From JAKFWF01 sp031374115 (lineage in GTDB: Bacteria; Pseudomonadota; Alphaproteobacteria; Rhizobiales; Hyphomicrobiaceae): a stretch of DNA of 64,000 nucleotides. Below the pieces are notes generated by a model, which saw only the letters and a list, made by a program, of their open reading frames with translations, searched no databases and was not told the origin of the DNA. Of this stretch, positions 36,314 to 44,534 are shown in pieces. Made by a program: the position numbers and the translations under genes. The stretch's first letter is position 1, and every line of letters begins with the position of its first letter. The stretch lies in the NCBI GenBank assembly GCA_031374115.1, contig JANMNO010000111.1:1-64000 (forward strand), in the 5' to 3' direction.

Positions 36314-37620
36314 TGCCGCACCGATGCAAACGAACCCTCGATCTGTGCCCGCAGGCGGTCGGCGAGGCGATCGATCGCCAATTCATGATCGAATGCACTG
36401 CGCACCCGCGCCGCGCCCGCCTGACCCAGTGCCGTCCGGCGAGACGGATCGCGAATCAACCCGGCGAGCGCAATGGCCAAAGCCTGGGCATCACCGGGGG
36501 CAACGAGGCACCCCGTCTCACCATCGCGGATCAACTCGGGCACGCCTGATACTTCGGTTGAAACACACACCACGCCCTGACTTTGCGCCTCCATCAGCAC
36601 GTTCGGGAGACCGTCCCTGTCGCCGTCGGCTGCGATCCGGGAGGCAAGCACAAAGATGTCCGCGTTTTGATACGCCGCCAGTACGTGCTCCTGCGTGCGC
36701 GCGCCCTGCCACGAGATGCGATTATCCAGTCCGAGCCGTTGTGCCTGCATTTCTAGTGCCGGTCGCAATTCGCCGCCGCCGATGTGAGTGAGATGCCAGG
36801 CGAGGTTCGATGGCAAAAGGCTGAGTGCTTCGAGCAACACGTCGTAGCCTTTCTTCTCGACCGCGCGGCCAACCGAGAGCAAGCCAACAGGCTGAGAGGG
36901 ATCCATTCCATCGCACGCGTTTGTGCGAGGGGACGCTATGCCAAAGCGGGCAAGATCCAGGCCATGATAGAGAAGCTCGACCTTGGACGCGTGCGAACCG
37001 GCGAGGTCTTTCAGGTGTGCGACGTTGGCCGCCGTACACGTTGTCAGCCAGGCCATTTCGGCGATCTTCTCCGACTTCTCCCAGGTGGGGATAGTGTAGA
37101 TGTCCTTCGCATGAGCCGAGGTGCTCCACGTCAGCCCCCGGATCATCGCCGCGTAACGCGTGACCGATGCCGGGGTATGCAGAAAGTGAACATAGAGATG
37201 CCGCGTTGAAGCGGGCAGCTCATCGGCCAACACCAGTGCCTGTCCCCACCGCCGGACCCTGTTCGCCGTGGGATCGCGCCGCAAATCGCGCAGCCACGCG
37301 CGCCACGCACGTGCGTATCCTGAGCTGAGTTCCAGCCGTTGGCGCAATCGCCACCACGCCGCGATCACTCGCAAGGGGGCCTGATAGAGATACTCGGGCA
37401 GGTATCGCCTCGGAGCGGTGATCGAAGCGTGCACCGGATGCTCGCGTACATCGGTCGGGCGTCGCAGTGAATATATGACGAACGAAATGCCGCGCCGCTG
37501 CAAACTCAGCAGTTCCTGTGCGATGAACGTCTCGGAAAGCCGCGGATAGCCCTTCATCACGATTGCAAGTGCATAGTCTATCCGCTGGGCAGGTGCGGCT
37601 TCGATCGGCAAACCATCCAT
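36310..37620 (-). CDS. Glycosyltransferase family 4 protein, colanic-acid WcaL-like
   Basis: 436 aa. ALAIVMKGYPRLSETFIAQE at the N-terminus is characteristic of the WcaL/AmsK type (exopolysaccharide). Donor domain: VGLLSVGRAVEKKGYDVLLE, and an EX7E-equivalent in DGLPNVLMEAQSQGV. The start is set at 37620, where the ATG shares a base with the stop of the upstream gene; the frame to 37671 has no support. Supports an extracellular polysaccharide role for the operon. Confidence 0.9.
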   Translation of the reverse strand: MDGLPIEAAPAQRIDYALAIVMKGYPRLSETFIAQELLSLQRRGISFVIYSLRRPTDVREHPVHASITAPRRYLPEYLYQAPLRVIAAWWRLRQRLELSSGYARAWRAWLRDLRRDPTANRVRRWGQALVLADELPASTRHLYVHFLHTPASVTRYAAMIRGLTWSTSAHAKDIYTIPTWEKSEKIAEMAWLTTCTAANVAHLKDLAGSHASKVELLYHGLDLARFGIASPRTNACDGMDPSQPVGLLSVGRAVEKKGYDVLLEALSLLPSNLAWHLTHIGGGELRPALEMQAQRLGLDNRISWQGARTQEHVLAAYQNADIFVLASRIAADGDRDGLPNVLMEAQSQGVVCVSTEVSGVPELIRDGETGCLVAPGDAQALAIALAGLIRDPSRRTALGQAGAARVRSAFDHELAIDRLADRLRAQIEGSFASVRQ

Positions 37621-38840
37621 CAGTTTACCAGCTCGAGCGCCCGCGGCGCCCTGGCACCCATGCCAAGCCACCCATCGACGATGCGGTTGATGTTTTGGAA
37701 ACCATCGAGATAACCGGGCAAATCTACCGCCGACGGAGACCGTTGATCGGGCAACCGGCAGATCGCATCCGCCATCGCAGCAATCGATCTGTCATCGTCA
37801 TCGACCAGCATGTTGACGACGCCCAGCTTGGACATCCGGTCGGCGCGGATGAACTGTTCGAGGCGCGGCACCGTGCGCGGTACGATGAGTGCCGGTTTGT
37901 CGGCTGCAAGTATCTCGCAAAAGGTATTGTAGCCACCCATGCCGATCACGCCCGACGACCGGCTCATGACGCGTTCCAAATCCGGCACGAATGTCGTCAC
38001 GTCGACACGTGGCAACATCGCTGCCCTGGCGCGAAACGATGCCTGCAGTTCGGCGGGCATGAACGGCCCCATGACGATCAGGATGTTATGCGGTATCGAC
38101 GGATCCTGCTCACAGGCACTGATCACCCAGTCGACGAGTGTGGCGCCATCGCCGCCACCACCTGTCGTCACCAAGATAAAGTTATCGGGTAGCTCCGAAG
38201 CCTGCGGCCGGGCTGCATTCGCATCGGAAGCAAAATCCCGGCGCAGGTATCCAGTATACACCATTTTTCGGCGAACCGCATTCGACACCGACAGTCCTGC
38301 AAGTGGATCGTAGATCCGATCGGAGCCGTAGACCCAGATATTGTCGTACAGATTTTCCAACGCCGGCATGGCCGCCTTCCGGTCCCATTCCTCGGCCAGC
38401 TGATCTTGGTCATCCATGATATCGCGCAGGCCCAGTACGAGGCGCGTACCGTTCTTCTTCAACATCTCCAGCGTGGGCCCGACTTCGCCACGCAATCCGA
38501 GCGGTTCCTTATCGACCAGAAACAGATGCGGCCGAAACGCATCGGCACTCGCCCTGATCAATTTTTCGCGGATCGATATCGCGTCCTCGATGGAAATGTC
38601 GAGACCGCGTGGGGAGTAATCTCCGTTGCGCAATTTGACGACGCCGGGGAAGCGCACAAAATCCACGCGCGGACGAAACCCGTAAGCACCGATAATAGGT
38701 GAGCCCGACAGGATCAGCACCGAGATGTCGCTGCGATGGTCGACGAGTGCGTGCGCAATCGCCCTGCAACGGCGCAAATGACCCAGCCCGAACGTGTCAT
38801 GGCTGTAGATCAACAATCGATATTGGTCGCCAGAATGCAC
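37620..38840 (-). CDS. Glycosyltransferase, MurG/GT28-like (first copy)
   Basis: 406 aa, first gene of the nine-gene operon. N-terminal LLIYSHDTFGLGHLRRCRAI with a Gly-rich donor/acceptor loop, central LGLRDIMDDQDQLAEEWDR, and C-terminal LVTTGGGGDGATLVDWV and IGMGGYNTFCEILAADKP. Related to the glycosyltransferase at 34026-35183. It is divergent from the ABC-like gene at 39046, with 205 bp between the starts. Confidence 0.86.
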   Translation of the reverse strand: MHSGDQYRLLIYSHDTFGLGHLRRCRAIAHALVDHRSDISVLILSGSPIIGAYGFRPRVDFVRFPGVVKLRNGDYSPRGLDISIEDAISIREKLIRASADAFRPHLFLVDKEPLGLRGEVGPTLEMLKKNGTRLVLGLRDIMDDQDQLAEEWDRKAAMPALENLYDNIWVYGSDRIYDPLAGLSVSNAVRRKMVYTGYLRRDFASDANAARPQASELPDNFILVTTGGGGDGATLVDWVISACEQDPSIPHNILIVMGPFMPAELQASFRARAAMLPRVDVTTFVPDLERVMSRSSGVIGMGGYNTFCEILAADKPALIVPRTVPRLEQFIRADRMSKLGVVNMLVDDDDRSIAAMADAICRLPDQRSPSAVDLPGYLDGFQNINRIVDGWLGMGARAPRALELVN

Positions 38841-38986
38841 GCGCTAACTTCCCAATTAACGATTTCCCAGACGGCCCCTTTACCGGCCGATCGGCAATGC
38901 GCTGGTCACGGTTAAGTTCCGCAGCATCAATTTCCTGTGCGATCGGCGAACTAGAATTCATGGTAATGTGTGATCCGTCAACAGTG

Positions 38987-39029
38987 TTCGAATTGCACCG
39001 GGGCAACGTGTTATTGTAATTCGAATTGC
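38987..39029. promoter_or_regulatory. Pair of 10-bp direct repeats (TTCGAATTGC) before the ABC-like gene
   Basis: TTCGAATTGC occurs at 38987-38996 and 39020-39029, start to start 33 bp, i.e. about three helical turns, ending 16 bp before the start codon at 39046. Each has a palindromic TTCGAA core, extended to AATTCGAATT in the second copy. This looks like a tandem operator for the divergent region; the regulator is unknown. Confidence 0.5.
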
Positions 39030-39045
39030 GTGATCAAGTTCGCAG

Positions 39046-41799
39046 ATGTCTGATGCATCCCAATCGACGGCATATCCATCAATGAACCCAAGCCTTTTCA
39101 GATACGTTTGGCATCACACGAAGCGCGACCAGATCTGGATCATCGCCGTGATCCTGCTGTCGATGCCATTTGGCTTCATGGCGCTTGATCTGCCAAAACA
39201 GATCGTTAATGGGCCGATCCAAGGCAAGGGCTTTGCGACGCCCGAAGCCACCGCCCGGTTCATGGAGCTGCACTTTGACGCCCCGGCGTGGCTCGGTGGG
39301 GCCACATGGAAATTGTTCGACGGCATCGAACTGACGCGGATGCCCTATCTCGTTGCCTTGAGTTTGATCTTCCTCGGGCTCGTTTGCATCAACGGTCTGT
39401 TCAAGTTCTACATCAACACGTTCAAGGGCCGTTTGGGCGAGCGCATGTTGCGGCGCTTGCGCTACGAGCTCGTCGACCGGGTACTGCGCTTCCCCATCGG
39501 TCACTTCAACAAGGTGAAGGCGACAGAAGTTGCGACGATGGTCAAAGACGAGGTCGAGCCACTGGGCGGCTTCATCGGAGACGCCTTTGTGCAGCCGGTG
39601 TTTTTGAGCGGCCAAGCGTTGACGGCGATGCTGTTCATTTTCGTGCAAAGTTTTTGGCTGGGCTCGATCGCGCTTGTGATCGTTCTTGTGCAGGCGCTGT
39701 TGATCCCTAAGCTGCGACAACGTCTGCTGGTACTCGGCAAGCGCCAACAGCTCACCGCGCGCGATCTCGCTGGCCGCGTCGGTGAAGTTGTCGATGGCAT
39801 TGCCGAGGTTCGCGTGAACGATGCTTCGAACTACGAACGGGCGGATATCGCAAATCGCTTGGGCCGCATTTTCTTCATCCGCTACGAGCTTTACCAGCGC
39901 AAGTTTTTCGTCAAGTTTCTTAATAATTTCCTGGCACAGCTAACGCCCTTCCTGTTTTTCCTGGTGGGCGGATATTTTGCGATTCAGGGAACGTTGGATA
40001 TCGGCCAGCTCGTCGCGGTCATCGCCGCTTACAAGGATCTGCCGGGACCCATCAAAGAGCTGATCGATTGGGATCAACAGCGCCAGGACGTGCAGATAAA
40101 ATACGGTCAGGTGAGCGAACAGTTTTCGCCCGAGCCGATGCTGGCCGCCGCGCTCCAGGCGCCAACCAAGGGCCCGGTACCTCGCATTGAGCAGGCGATC
40201 GAGATCAGAGGATTGACCGTCACTGACGACACCGGCGCGAAGGTGCTGGAGCCAGCCGACTTTACTATGTCACCGGGCGAATGGGTGGCAGCTGTCGGCG
40301 AGCTCAATGCCGGCGCCGAAGCCATGGCAGATGCCATCGCGGGTCTCGTGCAGCCAACCGCCGGCCGCATCAAGATCGGGGAACATTCGCTCGACACCAT
40401 TCCGCAATCGGTTACGGGCCGGCGCATCGCCTACGTCGGAACCGATACCTACTTGCGAAATGCTACACTGCGAGAGTGTTTGCTGCACGGGCTCATGCAC
40501 TACCCCTTCAACCCCGGAGATAATGGGTCGAAGGAGCACATCAACATTGCCGAAGCGCATGCCTCCGGCAACACTGACCTGGATGTCGCCGCTGACTGGA
40601 TCGATTACGAGCGGGCCGGTGTGAAAGATCAAAACGAGTTAACCGCGAGAATTTTGCGCAGCCTTGCGATCGTCGAGCTCGACGATGACATCTTCGAATT
40701 TGGCTTGCGTAATGCGGCCGAAGACAGTTTGGGTGATGCATTCGAAGCCCGGATCCTGGCGGCCCGGCTGGCGTTGAAGGAGCGACTCGCCGCAGCCAAC
40801 ATCTCACACATGGTCGAGCCCTTCGATCCCGAGCAATATCAGGCGCAAGCCTCGATCGCAGAGAATTTAGTATTCGGCGCTGCATTGGATACGGCCTTCA
40901 AAGCCGACTTTTTGCCCTGCAACGAGGCCGTTCTCGCAGAACTGTCGGTCAACGGTCTGGACCAAAAACTGTTCGAGGTCGGCAAGCGCATTGCAGCGAC
41001 AGTCGTCGAACTGTTCGCAGACTTGCCCGCCGATCATCCCTTCTTCGATCGCCTCAGCTTCGTCAAACCGGAAGAGTTGCCGAACTACAAAACCATGCTG
41101 GCGCGCGTCGGCAATCGCGATTTCGCAAGCTCGAGCGAAGCTGATCGCACAATGATCCTAAGTTTGGCCTTCGGATATGTCGAACCTCGCCACCGCCTCA
41201 ATCTACTCGACGACGAAATTCGCCGCGAGATCGTCGCGACCCGCCATCGGATTACGGAATTGGTAGGAAACAGCCACTCCTCGTCGGTCGCAATCTACGA
41301 TCCGGATCGGTTTAACGTCGGCTCCTCGCTCGAAGCGAATATTCTGTTTGGCCGCATAACGCATGGATTGGCCGATGCTCCAGCGCTCGTTCGCCAAGCC
41401 ATACGTGAAACCCTGCTCGATCTCGATTTGCGCAACACCGTTATCGAAGCAGGTCTGCGTTTCATGGTCGGCCCCGCTGGCAAACGTCTGACGCATGGCC
41501 AACGCCAAAAGATCGCCTTGGCGCGCGGGCTCCTGAAACAACCCGACATCCTCGTCGTCAATCGCGGCTTGGGCGCGCTCAGTCCGCGCACACAACGCTC
41601 GATCATGGCGAGCCTGGGGAAATCCTTCAAGGATACGGACAAGACCCATCCACTTGGCGTATTCTGGGTGCTCGCAACTCCAACGCTCGTCGATATGTTT
41701 GACCGGGTCGTCGTATTCCATGACGGGCGGATTACCGCGGATGGAACACCAGATACGCTTTTGAGTAGTGATCAACGTCTACAACGGCTCGTCGCCTGA
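39046..41799 (+). CDS. ABC-exporter-like membrane protein with degenerate, enlarged nucleotide-binding domain
   Basis: 917 aa. Residues 1-340 form an exporter-type membrane domain (helices such as IWIIAVILLSMPFGFMALDL and ...LVALSLIFLGLVCINGLFKF; contact motif GRVGEVVDGIAEVRVNDASN). The domain from about 385 has lost ATPase residues: at Walker A it reads GELNAGAEAM (no Gly-Lys-Ser/Thr), at Walker B LVVNRGLGALSP (no Asp-Glu), while the signature is LTHGQRQKIALARGLL. Some 330 extra residues separate Walker A from the signature. Three SIAENLVFG-like segments occur (about 469, 598, 755), suggesting duplication of the helical subdomain. It probably does not hydrolyse ATP in the usual way. First gene of the set with the cNMP-binding protein and cyclase. 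Confidence 0.85.
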   Translation: MSDASQSTAYPSMNPSLFRYVWHHTKRDQIWIIAVILLSMPFGFMALDLPKQIVNGPIQGKGFATPEATARFMELHFDAPAWLGGATWKLFDGIELTRMPYLVALSLIFLGLVCINGLFKFYINTFKGRLGERMLRRLRYELVDRVLRFPIGHFNKVKATEVATMVKDEVEPLGGFIGDAFVQPVFLSGQALTAMLFIFVQSFWLGSIALVIVLVQALLIPKLRQRLLVLGKRQQLTARDLAGRVGEVVDGIAEVRVNDASNYERADIANRLGRIFFIRYELYQRKFFVKFLNNFLAQLTPFLFFLVGGYFAIQGTLDIGQLVAVIAAYKDLPGPIKELIDWDQQRQDVQIKYGQVSEQFSPEPMLAAALQAPTKGPVPRIEQAIEIRGLTVTDDTGAKVLEPADFTMSPGEWVAAVGELNAGAEAMADAIAGLVQPTAGRIKIGEHSLDTIPQSVTGRRIAYVGTDTYLRNATLRECLLHGLMHYPFNPGDNGSKEHINIAEAHASGNTDLDVAADWIDYERAGVKDQNELTARILRSLAIVELDDDIFEFGLRNAAEDSLGDAFEARILAARLALKERLAAANISHMVEPFDPEQYQAQASIAENLVFGAALDTAFKADFLPCNEAVLAELSVNGLDQKLFEVGKRIAATVVELFADLPADHPFFDRLSFVKPEELPNYKTMLARVGNRDFASSSEADRTMILSLAFGYVEPRHRLNLLDDEIRREIVATRHRITELVGNSHSSSVAIYDPDRFNVGSSLEANILFGRITHGLADAPALVRQAIRETLLDLDLRNTVIEAGLRFMVGPAGKRLTHGQRQKIALARGLLKQPDILVVNRGLGALSPRTQRSIMASLGKSFKDTDKTHPLGVFWVLATPTLVDMFDRVVVFHDGRITADGTPDTLLSSDQRLQRLVA

Positions 41800-41834
41800 G
41801 CGAATAAGCGTAAGCGAATAAGCGAATAAGCGTA
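41799..41834. repeat. Short tandem repeat between the ABC-like and cNMP-binding genes
   Basis: Units AGCGAATA (three) and AGCGTA (two) alternate directly after the ABC-like stop codon. It is a slippage-prone tract in the intercistronic gap, ending 25 bp before the next start. Confidence 0.7.
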
Positions 41835-41859
41835 CTAGCCTCAACCACGGATCCGATCG

Positions 41860-42333
41860 ATGAGTATTCAGGATGAAGTCTCGGTTCTACGCCGCATTCC
41901 ATTGTTCGCGCATATCAACGCGCAAAAGCTAAAGCTCCTTGCGTTTACCTCCGAGCGAATTGTCTTCGAGGCCGGTCAGACGCTATTCTTGCAGGGCGAA
42001 GAGGGAGACGCGGCCTATGTCATCATCGATGGCCGGGCCGACGTGTTGGTCAACGCGTCGCAAGGGCCGGTATCGGTCGCTCAGGTGGAGCGCAACGCCA
42101 TCGTCGGCGAGGTCGCCATATTATGCGACGTGCCGCGCACCGCAACGATCAAGGCCATTACGCGGCTGGATACGTTGCGCATCACCAAAGCCCAGTTCCT
42201 ACAGCTGCTGACGGAGTTCCCCGAACTCTCGATCGAGATAATGAAGATCCTGGGTATGCGCTTGGGGCGCACGACGACCGAGCTCAGCGAGGCACGGGTG
42301 AAACTGCGCGCACTAGGTGCTCCCGGCGTCTAG
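41860..42333 (+). CDS. Stand-alone cyclic-nucleotide-binding domain protein
   Basis: 157 aa. A single CRP-type binding domain: LRRIPLFAHINAQKLKLLAF, FLQGEEGDAAYVIIDGRADV, and the phosphate-binding cassette IVGEVAILCDVPRTATIKA with E84 and R93 in the cAMP-contacting positions. There is no DNA-binding domain or catalytic output, only a short helical tail, so it must act by contact with another protein. Located between the ABC-like protein and an adenylate cyclase, it is the natural receiver of the cyclase signal. Confidence 0.92.
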   Translation: MSIQDEVSVLRRIPLFAHINAQKLKLLAFTSERIVFEAGQTLFLQGEEGDAAYVIIDGRADVLVNASQGPVSVAQVERNAIVGEVAILCDVPRTATIKAITRLDTLRITKAQFLQLLTEFPELSIEIMKILGMRLGRTTTELSEARVKLRALGAPGV

Positions 42334-42345
42334 CCAGGTAAAACC

Positions 42346-44058
42346 ATGATCGATGCCTTCGCCAGCCCACGCCTTCAACCCTTACGATTGATCAGTGGGC
42401 TCATACTCTTTGCGTTCGCTTTTCTGCATTTTGCCAATCACGCGTTCGGGCTGATCGGACTGGCGGAAATGAACGCGGTCCAGGACTGGCGGATCAGCTT
42501 TACGCATTCAACCCCGGTGCGGATCGTACTACTTGCCGCGATCCTCATCCATATGCTGCTCGGCCTGGGCAAGTTGGCCGCGCGCCGCACATTGCGCCTG
42601 CCGCCTTGGGAGTGGCTGCAGATCCTTTCCGGCGTGCTGATCCCAGCACTTCTCATCCCCCATGCGGTATCGATCACGTATTTGTCGAGCTTCACATCGT
42701 TTTTCTATTCGTATACCTCCGTCGCCTTCAACTTGTGGTCAGGCGCGGCGGCATGGCAGAGCGGTCTGTTGCTCATCGTGTGGGTGCATGGATGCATCGG
42801 CCTGAATTTCTGGCTCCGCACCAAGCCATGGTATGGAAAACTGAAGTTGCCGTTGCTGGCGGCTGCCGTCGCCCTGCCGATCTTGGCGCTGACCGGGTTC
42901 ATGTCGGCCGGGCGCGAGGTACGTGCGCTGCTGGCCGATCCCGCGGCTCTTGCAAAAGCGCGAGCCGAATTGTCTTGGCCGACCGCGAGCACGGCTCAAA
43001 ACGTTGATGCATGGCGCCATTCGGCGTGGCAGCTTTATGCCGCTGTGCTCGCACTGGTGCTCGCGACGTACATCGCCCGCCACACGATCGCACGCCGTGT
43101 ACCGGCTGTGGCGGTCAGCTATGCCGGCGGGCCCGTTGTCAAAACGCCGATCGGTGCGAGCCTGCTGGAAATCAGTCGCCTGCACGGCGTCCCGCATACC
43201 TCTGTATGCGGCGGCCGTGCCCGATGCTCGACCTGCCGGGTGCGGGTCGATCGAGGCAATCGTGAGCTGCCAAAGACGGGCCCCGTCGAGCAGGCGACCT
43301 TGGATCGCATTGGCGCTCCGGCAAACGTCAGGCTCGCCTGCCAGCTCCGGCCAACCTCCGATATCGCAGTGACGAGATTGGTCGCCGCTGCCGGAGCCAC
43401 CGCCGGGCAACGCATTCCACACGCCGGCGAAACGGGCGGCGTCGAAAAGCACGTCGCCGTGCTGTTTCTCGACCTGCGCGGTTTTACCAAACTCTCCGAA
43501 AACCGATTGCCGTTCGATATCGTGTTTCTTCTCAATCAGTTTTTCGCAATCGTCGGCGAAGCCATCCGTACGCACGATGGTTGGATCGACAAATACATGG
43601 GCGACGGGCTAATGGCCGTTTTCGGTCGCGACGCCGGTGTCGAGATGGGCTGCCGCCAAGCGTTAGCGGCTGCGCGCGACATCGATCTTACACTCGATAT
43701 CATCAATAAGCGCCTGGCGGCGGAAATATCGGAAGGTTTGCGTATCGGCATTGGCATACACGCTGGCCCAGTGGTGATCGGCGAGATCGGCGATCCGCAT
43801 TCAGCGGCGCTGACCGTAATCGGGCAAACGGTGAACGAGGCGAGCCGGCTGGAGGCGCTCACCAAGGATAAGGGATGCCAACTCATCCTGTCGAAAATCG
43901 TTGCGGATCACGCCGGCGCCGACGTTGCATTCGGCGCCGCGGAGACAGTCGAAGTTCGAGGCTCGGGCACACCGATCGAGATAATCATGATCCATGCCGC
44001 CCGTGAATTGCTTGTTCAAACAACCCCCGTTACGGTTCGGGAACGTGCTGCCGTATGA
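42346..44058 (+). CDS. Membrane adenylate cyclase (class III) with histidine-rich membrane anchor and [2Fe-2S] ferredoxin domain
   Basis: 570 aa. Residues 12-250: about six membrane helices with histidines H28, H32, H54, H69, H106 and H148, resembling the diheme anchor of succinate dehydrogenase/fumarate reductase. Residues 255-345: plant-type ferredoxin with C288, C294, C297 and C332 (C-x5-C-x2-C...C). Residues 365-555: cyclase domain with metal Asp in LFLDLRGFTKLSE (D376) and MGDGLMAVFG (D420), base-selecting K416 and T490, and transition-state N497/R501 in VIGQTVNEASR, so ATP is the likely substrate. The anchor resembles that of the redox-controlled CyaC of Sinorhizobium meliloti; the iron-sulfur domain adds a second redox input. 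Starts 12 bp after the cNMP-binding gene. Confidence 0.92.
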   Translation: MIDAFASPRLQPLRLISGLILFAFAFLHFANHAFGLIGLAEMNAVQDWRISFTHSTPVRIVLLAAILIHMLLGLGKLAARRTLRLPPWEWLQILSGVLIPALLIPHAVSITYLSSFTSFFYSYTSVAFNLWSGAAAWQSGLLLIVWVHGCIGLNFWLRTKPWYGKLKLPLLAAAVALPILALTGFMSAGREVRALLADPAALAKARAELSWPTASTAQNVDAWRHSAWQLYAAVLALVLATYIARHTIARRVPAVAVSYAGGPVVKTPIGASLLEISRLHGVPHTSVCGGRARCSTCRVRVDRGNRELPKTGPVEQATLDRIGAPANVRLACQLRPTSDIAVTRLVAAAGATAGQRIPHAGETGGVEKHVAVLFLDLRGFTKLSENRLPFDIVFLLNQFFAIVGEAIRTHDGWIDKYMGDGLMAVFGRDAGVEMGCRQALAAARDIDLTLDIINKRLAAEISEGLRIGIGIHAGPVVIGEIGDPHSAALTVIGQTVNEASRLEALTKDKGCQLILSKIVADHAGADVAFGAAETVEVRGSGTPIEIIMIHAARELLVQTTPVTVRERAAV

Positions 44059-44113
44059 AAATCAATCGGCCTCTCACGTTATTGGACAAAGTGAAGTTAC
44101 GGTGCGGTCGCTG

Positions 44114-44485
44114 ATGGCACAGGATTGGATGTTTTTCGGCTTAGCCTACCTTGCAGTCAAGCACGCGCTGGCGGATTTCTTTTTGCAAACGAAGTATCAG
44201 TACACAAACAAAGGCATCTACGGACACCCGGGCGGATTGCTGCACGTGCTGATCCACGTCGCGTTGTCGGCGCCGCTGTTGTGGATACTGGCGCCAAATG
44301 CGCCGTACGGCGCACTCATTTTGGGCGCGGAGTTTGTCGTGCATTATCATTGCGATTGGGTGAAAGAGAAGATCGTCAAACGCAATGACTGGCCGTTCAC
44401 CAACAATAACTATTGGCGGGCTATGGGTATCGATCAGTTGGTCCACGGGCTGACGTACCTAGGAATGGTGCGTGCGCTCGTTTGA
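44114..44485 (+). CDS. DUF3307 family membrane protein
   Basis: 123 aa, about three to four helices. YLAVKHALADFFLQTKYQYT, then HPGGLLHVLIHVALSAPLL and LGAEFVVHYHCDWVKEKI fit DUF3307, an uncharacterised bacterial inner-membrane family rich in conserved His/Asp. Start uncertain: ATG 44114 chosen; GTG at 44102 also possible; the frame to 43994 overlaps the cyclase. It follows the cyclase by 55 bp on the same strand and may belong to the same unit. Confidence 0.82.
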   Translation: MAQDWMFFGLAYLAVKHALADFFLQTKYQYTNKGIYGHPGGLLHVLIHVALSAPLLWILAPNAPYGALILGAEFVVHYHCDWVKEKIVKRNDWPFTNNNYWRAMGIDQLVHGLTYLGMVRALV

Positions 44486-44534
44486 GGTTGGATAGAGGGT
44501 GTTCTCCCGACGTAGGACCGGTAGCAACTGCCGC

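Noticed and set aside
38969..38984. TGTGA half of a CRP-type site before the ABC-like gene
   Set aside because: The right half (AACAG at the expected place) does not match TCACA, so it is only a half-site, although the downstream cyclase makes it tempting.
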